In this document: positions 36,133 to 44,334 of the stretch, in pieces
Position numbering within the stretch: position 1 is the stretch's first letter
How the letters are laid out: every line of letters begins with the position of its first letter
Source: Comamonadaceae bacterium
GTDB taxonomy: Bacteria; Pseudomonadota; Gammaproteobacteria; Burkholderiales; Burkholderiaceae_C
Direction: 5' to 3'
Assembly: GCA_013297875.1 (NCBI GenBank)
Contig: JAAFIW010000002.1
Span: forward strand, 62,001-126,000
Length of the DNA stretch: 64,000 nucleotides
Notes under the pieces: model-generated
The model's database searches: none
The model's input: only the letters and a program-made list of their open reading frames with translations
Told to the model about the DNA's origin: nothing
Position numbers and translations under genes: made by a program

Positions 36133-36159
36133 AAAAAAGGGCCCGAAGGCCCTTTTTTT
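36133..36159. terminator. Bidirectional terminator at island right end
   Basis: AAAAAAGGGCCC-GAAG-GGCC-type hairpin (AAAAAAGGGCC, CGAA, GGCCCTTTTTTT) with A and T runs on opposite sides. It can end both the island operon and the minus-strand YccA gene. Confidence 0.85.
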
Positions 36160-36173
36160 GATCGTCACAAACG

Positions 36174-36860
36174 TCAGTCGCGTTCGCCACCGGCCAGGCC
36201 CAGCAAGGCCAGCAAGCTCTGAAACACGTTGAAGATGTCCAGATACAGAGCCAGTGTCGCGCTGATGTAGTTGGTTTCGCCGCCGTCCATGATCTGCTTC
36301 AGGTCATACAGCATGTAGGCGCTGAAAACACCAATCGCCATCACGCTGATGGCCATCATCATGGCACTCGACCCGACAAACACGTTGATGATGCCGCCGA
36401 TCATGATCGCCAGAGCGCCCACAAACAGCCACTTGCCCATGCCCGACAAATCGCGCTTGATCACGCTGGCCAGGCTGGCCATCACGAAGAACACGCCTGC
36501 GGTGCCGCCAAAGGCCGTCATGATCAAACTGGGGCCGTTTTTAAAGCCCAGCACCATGGAGATCAGACGCGACAGCATCAGGCCCATGAAGAAGGTGAAA
36601 GCCAGCAACACGGGCACACCGGCTGCCGAGTTTTTGGTTTTCTCAATGGCGAACATGAAACCAAACGCGCCTGCCAGGAACACGATCAGGCCGATGCCGC
36701 CAGTCAGGCCGTTGACGATGCCGGTGGTCACGCCCACGTAGGCGCCCAGCACGGTGGGCAGCATGCTCAGTGCCAGCAGCCAGTAGGTGTTGCGCAGTAC
36801 TTTGTTGCGCTGAACCGCACCGGCTTGGGCTTGGTCCAGAACTTGGGTGTAGTCGGTCAT
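36174..36860 (-). CDS. Bax inhibitor-1/YccA family protein
   Basis: Inner-membrane protein of 228 residues with about seven transmembrane segments and the BI-1/YccA family end YLDIFNVFQSLLALLG. E. coli YccA modulates the FtsH protease, and others act as calcium leak channels. The start is ATG 36860 (MTDYTQVL), with AAGGA ten bases ahead; an upstream in-frame GTG at 36878 overlaps this Shine-Dalgarno. It reads toward the island and shares the bidirectional terminator. Codon use returns to the GC-rich style of the chromosome, so it marks the right boundary of the island. Confidence 0.92.
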   Translation of the reverse strand: MTDYTQVLDQAQAGAVQRNKVLRNTYWLLALSMLPTVLGAYVGVTTGIVNGLTGGIGLIVFLAGAFGFMFAIEKTKNSAAGVPVLLAFTFFMGLMLSRLISMVLGFKNGPSLIMTAFGGTAGVFFVMASLASVIKRDLSGMGKWLFVGALAIMIGGIINVFVGSSAMMMAISVMAIGVFSAYMLYDLKQIMDGGETNYISATLALYLDIFNVFQSLLALLGLAGGERD

Positions 36861-36981
36861 TGCTAAAAAGTCCTTCACGAATGCCGCAAAAGCGCGGACG
36901 AGGATGATTTTAGGGTCGATTCAAAAATTGCAAGCAATGCCCGCGCTATCCTTATGCCTTTACATCTTTAAAGCGAAACCT

Positions 36982-37389
36982 ATGAAAAACAAGTCTGTGC
37001 TTGAATTAGCCGATATCAAAACCGTAGCAGCCGCCGCAGAAAATGAAGCTCTGAAGAACAACTGGGCTGTGACGATTGCTATCGTGGACGACGGTGGTCA
37101 CCTGCTGTGGCTGCAGCGTCTGGATGGCGCACCGCCGATTTCGGCCCACATTGCCCCGGCCAAAGCACACACCGCAGCGCTGGGCCGTCGTGAGAGCAAG
37201 GTGTACGAAGACGTGATCAACGGCGGGCGGATGTCGTTTTTGAGCGCGCCCGACTTGAAGGGCCTGCTGGAAGGCGGCGTGCCCATCCTGCACGAGGGGC
37301 AATGCATTGGTGCGGTGGGGGTGAGCGGCGTGAAATCTGCGGAAGACGCGCAGATTGCAAGGGCAGGCATTGCTGCACTGGGTTTCTAG
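36982..37389 (+). CDS. GlcG/HbpS family heme-binding-like protein
   Basis: Protein of 135 residues of the GlcG/HbpS (DUF336) family. Typical segments are NNWAVTIAIVDDGGHLLWLQRLDGAPPIS, AKAHTAALGRRES, and GGVPILHEGQCIGAVGVSGVKSAEDAQIARAG. No signal peptide is seen, so this member is probably cytoplasmic. Members have been linked to heme binding or to glycolate operons, but no such context exists here and the role is open. The ATG at 36982 is used; upstream in-frame codons lie in the divergent promoter region shared with YccA. Confidence 0.88.
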   Translation: MKNKSVLELADIKTVAAAAENEALKNNWAVTIAIVDDGGHLLWLQRLDGAPPISAHIAPAKAHTAALGRRESKVYEDVINGGRMSFLSAPDLKGLLEGGVPILHEGQCIGAVGVSGVKSAEDAQIARAGIAALGF

Positions 37390-37390
37390 A

Positions 37391-37447
37391 CGTTTTAGGC
37401 CGACAGCCCATATAAATACTGCTCAAGCAGCTATTTAATCAATAGCA
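37391..37447 (+). repeat. Dispersed repeat copy ending the methyltransferase gene
   Basis: Forward copy: CGTTTTAGGCC, CAGCCCATATAAATACTG, CTCAAGCAGCTATTT and ATCAATAGCA. On the minus strand its final bases encode the last residues (AID) and TAA stop of the methyltransferase gene. Confidence 0.9.
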
Positions 37448-38649
37448 GTTAAACGCCACAGCGAGGTGACTTCTGCAGCCCGCGCCGCGTACAGTGGGTC
37501 GCTGGCATCTTGCGTTTTACTGTGTGTGGGGCGCACGTCGCTGCGGCCCAGCACCTGCAGGCCTGCGTCGGCTATCCACCCCAGCAGTTGATCGCGCGAG
37601 CGCAAGCCCAGGTGCTCGGCCAGGTCTGACAGGATGAGCCAGCCTTCGCCGCCAGGTGTGAGGTGGTCTTTCAAGCCCGCTAAAAAACCGCGCAGCATCT
37701 GGCTGGCCGGGTCGTAAATCGCGCGCTCAATCGGCGCACTGGGCTTGGCCGGGAGCCAGGGCGGGTTGCACACCACCAGCGGTGCGCGGCCGGGGGGAAA
37801 CAAATCGGTTTTCAGCAACTGCACCTGGCGGCTCAGGCCCAGGCGGGCCAGATTGTCTTGTGCGCAGGCCAGGGCGCGGGGGTCGGTGTCGGTGGCCACC
37901 ACGCGGGAGATGCCGCGTTTGGCCAGCAGGGCGGCGATCACGCCGGTGCCCGTGCCGATGTCGAACCCGATTTCTCCACGCGGTTCCCCACGTGGCAAGG
38001 GCTGCGCCGCAATCAACTCCAGATACTCCCCCCGCACCGGCGAGTACACGCCGTAGTGCGGGTGAATGCGCGCACCCAGCGACGGTATATTCACGCCCTT
38101 TTTGCGCCACTCGTGCGCGCCGATCAAGCCTTGCAACTCGCGCAGCGAGGCCACATACGGCGCGTCGCTGGGGCCATAGGCTTCGGTGCACGCGGCCTGC
38201 ACGTCGGGTGCCCGACGCAGGGGCAGCATGTGGCCCGCTTCAAACGGCAGAAGCAGCATGCCCAGGGCGCGTGCACGCTGGGCCTGGTGCATGCGGTGCT
38301 GGTTGAAGGCGGTCAGCAGATCGGGCGCAGGTTTGGCAGGCTTGCCATCCAGCCGCCGGGAAGCTCGGGCAGGCCCGGCGTCAAGCCGCCGGAAAGCTCG
38401 GGCGGGCCCGGCGTCAAGCCGCCGGGCCATGGCCTGTAGCAACTGTTTGGCATTCTGAAAATCGCCACGCCACAGCATGGCCGTGCCTTGCGCCGCCAGG
38501 TGGCAGGCCGCGGGGGCCGACAGGGTGTCGTCGGCCATCACCACGCGGGTGGGCGGCGGCACGCCGGCTTCAGAGCGCCATAGGGCGCTATGCGGCTGGT
38601 CGGCCTGGATCCAGTGCAGGGTGGGGGTGGGGGCAGACGACAAATGCAT
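37435..38649 (-). CDS. Class I SAM-dependent methyltransferase
   Basis: Protein of 404 residues. The SAM site is GFDIGTGTGVIAALLAKRG and the catalytic motif is VVCNPPWLP, an NPPW/Y motif typical of N-directed methyltransferases acting on glutamine or nucleotide bases (HemK/PrmC- and RlmG-like). The target is not clear. An 11-residue tandem repeat (RRLDAGPARAF, RRLDAGPARAS, then RRLDG) at about residues 76-102 comes from a 33-bp DNA duplication and probably forms a flexible linker between the N-terminal part and the methyltransferase domain. The last three residues and the stop are supplied by the dispersed repeat at 37391-37447. The gene is divergent from gspA. Confidence 0.85.
   Translation of the reverse strand: MHLSSAPTPTLHWIQADQPHSALWRSEAGVPPPTRVVMADDTLSAPAACHLAAQGTAMLWRGDFQNAKQLLQAMARRLDAGPARAFRRLDAGPARASRRLDGKPAKPAPDLLTAFNQHRMHQAQRARALGMLLLPFEAGHMLPLRRAPDVQAACTEAYGPSDAPYVASLRELQGLIGAHEWRKKGVNIPSLGARIHPHYGVYSPVRGEYLELIAAQPLPRGEPRGEIGFDIGTGTGVIAALLAKRGISRVVATDTDPRALACAQDNLARLGLSRQVQLLKTDLFPPGRAPLVVCNPPWLPAKPSAPIERAIYDPASQMLRGFLAGLKDHLTPGGEGWLILSDLAEHLGLRSRDQLLGWIADAGLQVLGRSDVRPTHSKTQDASDPLYAARAAEVTSLWRLTAID
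38351..38425. repeat. 33-bp tandem repeat inside the methyltransferase gene
   Basis: Two nearly identical 33-bp units (38351-38383 and 38384-38416) plus a nine-base partial third. The length is a multiple of three, so unit gain or loss adds or removes 11 residues without a frameshift. Confidence 0.9.
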
Positions 38650-38706
38650 GCGGGCAGTTTAGGCGGGCGCGTCAACCGCCATCGCGCCACCTGAAATAAT
38701 GCCCCG

Positions 38707-40392
38707 ATGTACGCCGCCCACTTCGGTCTGAAGCAAGACCCGTTTTCCATTGCGCCCGACCCGCGCTATCTTTTCATGAGCGAGCGGCACCGCGAGGCCT
38801 TGGCACACCTGCTGTATGGGGTCGGTGGGGGCGGCGGTTTTGTGCTGCTCAGTGGCGAGATTGGTACCGGCAAAACGACCGTGTGCCGCTGCTTTTTGGA
38901 GCAGATTCCGGCTAACTGCCATGTGGCCTACATCTTTAACCCCAAGCTCACGGTGCGCGAGCTGCTCAAGTCGGTGTGCGACGAGTTTGATATCGAGCTG
39001 CCACCGCATCCGCTAGGCCCGCACGCCACCAGTGCCAAAGAGCTCACTGACGCGCTGAATGCCTTTTTGCTGAAAACCCATGCAGCCGGGCAAAACTGCG
39101 TGCTCATCATTGACGAGGCGCAAAACCTCAGCGCCGATGTGCTGGAGCAACTGCGCCTGCTGACCAACCTGGAAACCAGCGAGCGCAAGCTGCTGCAAAT
39201 CGTGTTGATTGGCCAAAGCGAGCTGCGCCGCATGGTGGCGCGGCCCGATCTGGAGCAACTGGCCCAGCGCGTGATTGCCCGCTACCACCTGGAGGCCCTC
39301 ACGCCGCGCGAGACGGCGCAATACATCCAGCACCGGCTGCAAGTGGCCGGCTTGAAGGGCGTGATGCCGTTTTCCAAACAGGCCTTGAAGCGCGTGCAAC
39401 ACCTGTCGCGTGGCGTGCCACGGCGCATCAATTTGCTGTGTGGCCGCGCGCTGCTGGGGGCTTATGCCACCGGCCAGGCGGCGGTCAATCTACAGGTGCT
39501 GGACAAGGCGGCAGCCGAGGTGTTTGGCCCGGCCATCCAGGCCGTGGGCACGCCTGCACCCGCGGACACACCCACTCGCGCATGGGCGGTCCGTGCCGGC
39601 ATTGCGGTGGCCGGTGCCTGCCTGGGCGCTGGCGTGCTGGCAGCGGCCTGGTGGGTGGCCCAGCCCAGGCAGCCGGGCACAGCCTTAGGCCATACGGCAG
39701 CCCTGCCGGTGCCTGCTGCCAGCGCCCCGCCCACCGCCGCCCTAGCAGTCACCCCTACCGTCACCGCCAACCCGCCCACACTCGCACTGCCACCCCTGTC
39801 GCTCACCGAAAACGAGGCCTGGCGAGCCCTGGCCACTCTGTGGGGCCGTGAGCTGCCCGAGGGCGCTGCCTGCGAGCAGGCGGTGCGCCTGCAGTTGCAA
39901 TGCTTTCGCAACAACAACATGACGCTGGCCCTGATCCGCCAATTGGCGCGCCCGGGTTTGCTGACGGTGCTGGACGACCAGGGTCGCCCGCAACAGGCCC
40001 TGCTGCTGGCGCTGGGTGAGCAAACCGCCACCCTGGGTCAGGGCCAACTGGCCAAAACCGTGTCGTTGTCGACGCTGGCGCTGGCCTGGCGCGGAGACTT
40101 TGCGACGTTCTGGATCGCCCCCTCGGGCTACGACGGAGTGGTCCGACCCAATGACCGTGGTCCGTTGGTGGACGGCCTGGCCCGTCAACTTGCCCTGCTC
40201 GATGGCTCGGTTGCCCCGGCAACGCCCGCTGTGTTCAGCGACACCCTGCGCCAGAAGCTGCAAACCTTTCAGCGCGCCCAGGGCCTGCCAGCGGACGGGC
40301 AGCCCGGCCCGATGACGCTGATGCAACTGAACCGCGCCACCGGCGTTGCCGAGCCCCGGCTGCGCCTGGTGGCACCGGCGCTCGCGCCCTAA
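38707..40392 (+). CDS. GspA/ExeA-like ATPase with peptidoglycan-binding domain
   Basis: Protein of 561 residues, layout as in ExeA. An N-terminal AAA ATPase has Walker A GEIGTGKTT near residue 50 and Walker B VLIIDEAQNLS. A transmembrane helix follows at about 300-318, then a Pro/Ala-rich linker. The C-terminal peptidoglycan-binding domain reads LQTFQRAQGLPADGQPGPMTLMQLN. In Aeromonas, ExeA with ExeB opens the peptidoglycan for assembly of the type II secretion secretin. GspB follows here, but no other gsp gene is in the window. Walker motifs are intact. Confidence 0.9.
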   Translation: MYAAHFGLKQDPFSIAPDPRYLFMSERHREALAHLLYGVGGGGGFVLLSGEIGTGKTTVCRCFLEQIPANCHVAYIFNPKLTVRELLKSVCDEFDIELPPHPLGPHATSAKELTDALNAFLLKTHAAGQNCVLIIDEAQNLSADVLEQLRLLTNLETSERKLLQIVLIGQSELRRMVARPDLEQLAQRVIARYHLEALTPRETAQYIQHRLQVAGLKGVMPFSKQALKRVQHLSRGVPRRINLLCGRALLGAYATGQAAVNLQVLDKAAAEVFGPAIQAVGTPAPADTPTRAWAVRAGIAVAGACLGAGVLAAAWWVAQPRQPGTALGHTAALPVPAASAPPTAALAVTPTVTANPPTLALPPLSLTENEAWRALATLWGRELPEGAACEQAVRLQLQCFRNNNMTLALIRQLARPGLLTVLDDQGRPQQALLLALGEQTATLGQGQLAKTVSLSTLALAWRGDFATFWIAPSGYDGVVRPNDRGPLVDGLARQLALLDGSVAPATPAVFSDTLRQKLQTFQRAQGLPADGQPGPMTLMQLNRATGVAEPRLRLVAPALAP

Positions 40393-40452
40393 TTGCAGGT
40401 TCCGCCAAGCCACGACCATTTCACCTGAACGCCCACTGAAAGTCCTCCCCAC

Positions 40453-41199
40453 GTGTCCTACATTCTTGACGCGCTGCGCCGCGCCGAAGCCCAACGCGAG
40501 CAAGGCCACGTGCCCGGCCTGCACGCCCAGCCCCTGCCCACCGCCACCACAGATACCAAGCCCCGCCGCTGGCCCATTGCCATTGCGGCGCTGACGGCCT
40601 GGCTGGCGCTGATGGGTGCCTTTCTGCTGTGGAACCAGCAGCGCCCGGCCATGCCGGGGGCCAGCCCCGTCACGCAGTCTGCCCCCCCGTCAGCCCCTGC
40701 CGCTCCAACCCCTGTGCCGCCTGCCAGCGCATCTTTGCCCTTTGTGATTGGCGGCGCGGCGGCACCCGCTGCTGTGCCGGCACCGGTTCCTGTGCCCGCA
40801 CCTGCACCGCCCGTGGTGCGCGAGCCGGTCAAACCACCGCCACCTGCAGCGGTGGCACCCAGCCCCAAACCTACCGTGGCAGCCGTTGCGGCTGCACCCA
40901 CTCCAGCCGCAGTCACCACAGCCCCGCCCGCCACCGAAAAACCACCAGCCCCTGCCGGGCCAGACGCCACACGCATCTACACAACTGCCGAGCTACCCGA
41001 AGACATTCGCCGCGATCTGCCCAAGCTGGCGGTCAGTGGCTCGGTGTACTCCAGCAACCCGGCGCAACGCATGCTGGTGCTCAACGGCCAGGTGGTGCAA
41101 GAGGGCGGCTCGCCCGGCGCAGACGTGGTGCTGGAGCAAATCCGCCCCAAAAGCGCGGTGCTGCGCTTCCGTGGCTACCGCTACAGCCTGGATTTTTGA
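40453..41199 (+). CDS. GspB-like general secretion protein
   Basis: Protein of 248 residues beginning SYILDALRRAEAQREQG, the hallmark N-terminal cytoplasmic motif of GspB/ExeB. One transmembrane helix (IAIAALTAWLALMGAFLLW) precedes a long Pro/Ala/Val-rich periplasmic linker. The conserved C-terminal domain has PKLAVSGSVYSSNPAQRMLVLNGQVVQEG and ends LRFRGYRYSLDF. The start is GTG 40453. It should form a complex with the GspA-like ATPase directly upstream and assist secretin assembly. Confidence 0.9.
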   Translation: MSYILDALRRAEAQREQGHVPGLHAQPLPTATTDTKPRRWPIAIAALTAWLALMGAFLLWNQQRPAMPGASPVTQSAPPSAPAAPTPVPPASASLPFVIGGAAAPAAVPAPVPVPAPAPPVVREPVKPPPPAAVAPSPKPTVAAVAAAPTPAAVTTAPPATEKPPAPAGPDATRIYTTAELPEDIRRDLPKLAVSGSVYSSNPAQRMLVLNGQVVQEGGSPGADVVLEQIRPKSAVLRFRGYRYSLDF

Positions 41200-41226
41200 T
41201 CTCTGACAGGCGGATACAGACTTGAA

Positions 41227-41296
41227 GCTGCTATTGAATAGATAGCTGCTTGAGCTTGTTTCACCTGGGCTACTGGCATAAACGGGTTTTATCAAA
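41227..41296 (-). repeat. Dispersed repeat copy downstream of gspB
   Basis: Reverse copy: TGCTATTGAATAGATAGCTG, CTTGAGCTTG, CACCTGGGCTACTGGC and GGGTTTTATCAAAA. It lies in the gap before the Kelch lipoprotein gene. Confidence 0.8.
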
Positions 41297-41398
41297 AGAG
41301 CCTTGCACCAGTTATCGCTTGGGTTCCGGAGAAAACCGGTTCAAAATGGCCGCGCCTTGTGCGTCTGCACTTTCCCACCGAATAACCGGAGGACTTCC

Positions 41399-44116
41399 AT
41401 GAAGCTTGTTGCCGCCCTTTTGGGTCTCTTGATGCTGGTGTCTTGTGGTGGAGACGACGACGTCGCACCCGCTGCCCAACCCACCTCACCCCCGGTGGTC
41501 ACCACACCGCCAGCGGTCACGCCCACCACGCCTTCAGTGACGCCCACCACGCCAACGGTGACCCCCACCACGCCTTCCGTGTCACCGACGACACCGGTGG
41601 TCACGCCCACTGTCCCGGCTTGTCCCGCCTTCACCGACAGTTTTGGCCGCGCGGTCAGCTGCACCGAGATGGCCTTGCTGGCCGGTGCCAACCTGCCATT
41701 TGTCGAAGGCGGTGGCGGTGGCACGGGTGATGGAACGGGCGACGGCGGTGCCGATGGCAGCGCGGGTGACGGCGCGCCCATTGCCAACACCGTTTTGCGT
41801 TTTACCGACATCAACGGCAGGCAAGTGACCACCACCACCGATGCGCGTGGCTACTTTCGCATCAGCCTGCGCGGCCTGAAAGCGCCCCTTTTGGCCAGCG
41901 TGCAGCGTGACAACAAGCCCTGGCAGTCCCTGCTGGTAACCGACATTGTTCGAGCCCCCGCCAACCGGCGCTTTTACACCATCAACCTCACGGGTTTAAG
42001 CGATGTGGTGGCCTCCGAGTTGGCCAAGCGGGACGGCCTGGCGAACCCGCAGGCCCTGACCCCTGCTGCGCTGAACCGCCAGAAAGCGCAAGTGCCCAAC
42101 GTCGTTGCCTCCCTCAAAAACCTCATCCGTGAGCAAATCGAAGCGGCGGGCCTGAACTTTGCCGACTTTGACCCGCTGAACACACCGTTTGAGGCCGTGT
42201 TGAGCGACCGCTACGACATTTTGTTGGAGCGCGTGATCGTAGACAAAGACCCGGTGGGCGGCTTCTCGGTGGTCACACCGCGCTACGGCATCAACCCCAA
42301 AGACCCCACCATGCTGGCCGGTGGCAGCCTGGATTTCAGCACCAACTTCACGGCTACCTTTGCCGTGGTCGGTGGCGATGTCAATGGCCGCGTGTCGGCG
42401 ACCGGCCCTGGAAATGCCACCTATGTGGCACCTGCCACACCGGGCGTCTACCGTGTGGTGGCCACGTCTACCAACACGGGGAACCGCGCCACCGCCACCG
42501 TCACAGTCAGCGCGGGCACGGGCTTTCGCGTCACCGGCGCTCCGCGCATTGCACCCAACACCAGCACCCAGCTCACAGCCCTGTTCAGCGAGGTGAGCAC
42601 CAGCGCCACCTGGACGATCGAAGGCAATTGCGGCGCGTGCAGCGTGAGCAGCGCGGGCGTGTTCACGGCCGGTAGCACGGTGGCCTCTGTGCGGGTGCGC
42701 GGCACCCGTGTGGGCGTGCCGACGCAAAGCGACACCGTGGCCATCACGATTGCGTCTGAGGTCATCCTCAGCCTGAACGCGCCCAGCGCCATCACCGTCA
42801 CTTCCGCAGACATGTTCACCTTCAACCCCACTATTTCACCTGAAGGCATCAACGCAGACGTGAGCCTGGCCGCCGCACCGGCAGGCGACGCGGGCAGCTT
42901 CATCACGGTGGACTACTTCAAGGGCTACCTGCCACCGGCCCGCGCAGGCAACTTCACCATCGGTGTGGCCAGCGTGGCTGATCCGTCCAAGACCGGCGCG
43001 ATCTCGGTGGCCGTCACCACACCGGCCGCTACAGCGCTGGTGGCCACCCCCGGCGCACCCGCCTCCATGCGCTACACCCACGCGGCAGCTGCGCTGCCCG
43101 ATGGCCGGGTGCTGATGGTCGGCGGCCTGGCCGACCGGCAAAGCAACAACCGCCTGCTGAGCACGGAGGTGTTCAACCCGACAGCCGGCAGCTTCAGTGC
43201 AGGCCCGAATCTGGGCCTGGCTCGCCTGAACCTTGAAGCCATTGCCATCGACGCCAACCGCGTGCTGGTCACCGGCGGCGAGCTGGATTACCAGACCGCG
43301 CGCAACACCGCCGAGGTGGTCAACCTGAGCACCCGCGTGTCAAACCCCACGCCCAACGCCATGAGCGCGCTGCGCATTCACCACCGCATGGTTGCGCTGA
43401 CCAGCGGCCCCAACAGCGGCAAGGTGCTGGTCATGGGCGGCTTCAATGGCCCCGTGCCCTATGGCGTGCCCACTTGGCAGGCTACAGCGTCGGTGGATGT
43501 GTTTGACCCCGCCACCGATAGCTTCACGCCCTCGCAGGCCAGCCTGCGCACCGCGCGTGGCCTGTTCACGGCCACCGTGCTGGCCGATGGGCGGGTGCTC
43601 ATCGTGGGCGGCTTTCAGCCCGAGCCGGGCCCGCTTGGGCTGGCTTCGGCCGAGATTTACGACCCGGTGGCGGGTACCTTCACCTTCACGGGTGCCATGT
43701 CCATTGCGCGCTACGGCCACACCGCCACCCGCCTGGCCGATGGCCGCGTGTTGATCGTGGGCGGTATCAACAATTCCAACACGCACTCCACCGCCGAGAT
43801 TTACAACCCCGCCACCGGCAATTTCTCGCCTGTCACCTCCACCCTGGCCGTCACCCGGGCGTATCACGCGGCGGCGACGCTGGCTGACGGGCGGGTGGCG
43901 ATTGTGGGTGGCGAGAGCGGTGAATTTGTGGTGCGGGGCACAGTGGAAGTGTTCGACCCGTCCACCCAGAGCTTCAGCCCCTACGCACGCATGGCCACGC
44001 CCCGTGTGCGCGCCACCGCCACCACGCTCACAACCGGGCCGAACGCGGGCAAGGTGTTGGTGTTTGGCGGCGGCGCCGTGAACACGCCCGCCAGAGCGGC
44101 GGAACTGACGCCGTGA
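41399..44116 (+). CDS. Large Kelch-repeat lipoprotein
   Basis: Predicted surface or periplasmic lipoprotein of 905 residues. Start is ATG 41399 with GGAGG ahead; the lipobox is LVSC after about 15 hydrophobic residues. A Thr/Pro-rich linker follows, then a carboxypeptidase-regulatory-like fold (NTVLRFTDINGRQVTTTTDARGYFRISLRG), then Ig-like bacterial domains (FTAGSTVASVRVRGTRVG). The last 330 residues are Kelch motifs with repeated ADGRVLIVGG and ATLADGRVAIVGG units, forming a galactose-oxidase-type beta-propeller. No oxidase active-site residues could be assigned. Downstream of gspA/gspB it is a plausible type II secretion-linked surface protein, but this is only inference. Confidence 0.85.
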   Translation: MKLVAALLGLLMLVSCGGDDDVAPAAQPTSPPVVTTPPAVTPTTPSVTPTTPTVTPTTPSVSPTTPVVTPTVPACPAFTDSFGRAVSCTEMALLAGANLPFVEGGGGGTGDGTGDGGADGSAGDGAPIANTVLRFTDINGRQVTTTTDARGYFRISLRGLKAPLLASVQRDNKPWQSLLVTDIVRAPANRRFYTINLTGLSDVVASELAKRDGLANPQALTPAALNRQKAQVPNVVASLKNLIREQIEAAGLNFADFDPLNTPFEAVLSDRYDILLERVIVDKDPVGGFSVVTPRYGINPKDPTMLAGGSLDFSTNFTATFAVVGGDVNGRVSATGPGNATYVAPATPGVYRVVATSTNTGNRATATVTVSAGTGFRVTGAPRIAPNTSTQLTALFSEVSTSATWTIEGNCGACSVSSAGVFTAGSTVASVRVRGTRVGVPTQSDTVAITIASEVILSLNAPSAITVTSADMFTFNPTISPEGINADVSLAAAPAGDAGSFITVDYFKGYLPPARAGNFTIGVASVADPSKTGAISVAVTTPAATALVATPGAPASMRYTHAAAALPDGRVLMVGGLADRQSNNRLLSTEVFNPTAGSFSAGPNLGLARLNLEAIAIDANRVLVTGGELDYQTARNTAEVVNLSTRVSNPTPNAMSALRIHHRMVALTSGPNSGKVLVMGGFNGPVPYGVPTWQATASVDVFDPATDSFTPSQASLRTARGLFTATVLADGRVLIVGGFQPEPGPLGLASAEIYDPVAGTFTFTGAMSIARYGHTATRLADGRVLIVGGINNSNTHSTAEIYNPATGNFSPVTSTLAVTRAYHAAATLADGRVAIVGGESGEFVVRGTVEVFDPSTQSFSPYARMATPRVRATATTLTTGPNAGKVLVFGGGAVNTPARAAELTP
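41517..41605. repeat. 21-bp tandem repeat encoding a Thr/Pro linker
   Basis: Four consecutive 21-bp units, beginning TCACGCCCACCACGCC, encode VTPTTPS-type heptads after the lipobox. They make an extended, possibly length-variable stalk. Confidence 0.85.
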
Positions 44117-44127
44117 TCGCTCGGCCG

Positions 44128-44195
44128 TTGCTACGAAATAGATAGCTGCTCGAGTGCATGGGGCGTGCACGTTTAATCGTTCTGGCCTGAAAACG
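44128..44195 (-). repeat. Dispersed repeat copy between the Kelch gene and ygiQ
   Basis: Reverse copy: TTGCTACGAAATAGATAGC, TGCTCGAGTGCATGGGGC and TCTGGCCTGAAAAC. The ygiQ start lies about 140 bases further on, with a few GC palindromes between. Confidence 0.75.
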
Positions 44196-44334
44196 GGCGA
44201 AAGCAAGAGCTGCATGGGGTTATGCGGAGATTCCGCCTGAAAAACAGGCTACGCCGTAAAATCGCCGTATTCCCCCTCACGAGTGTCCCAGGCGCTCCCC
44301 GCTATGAACGCCCCCCGAAAGCCTTTTCGGTTCT

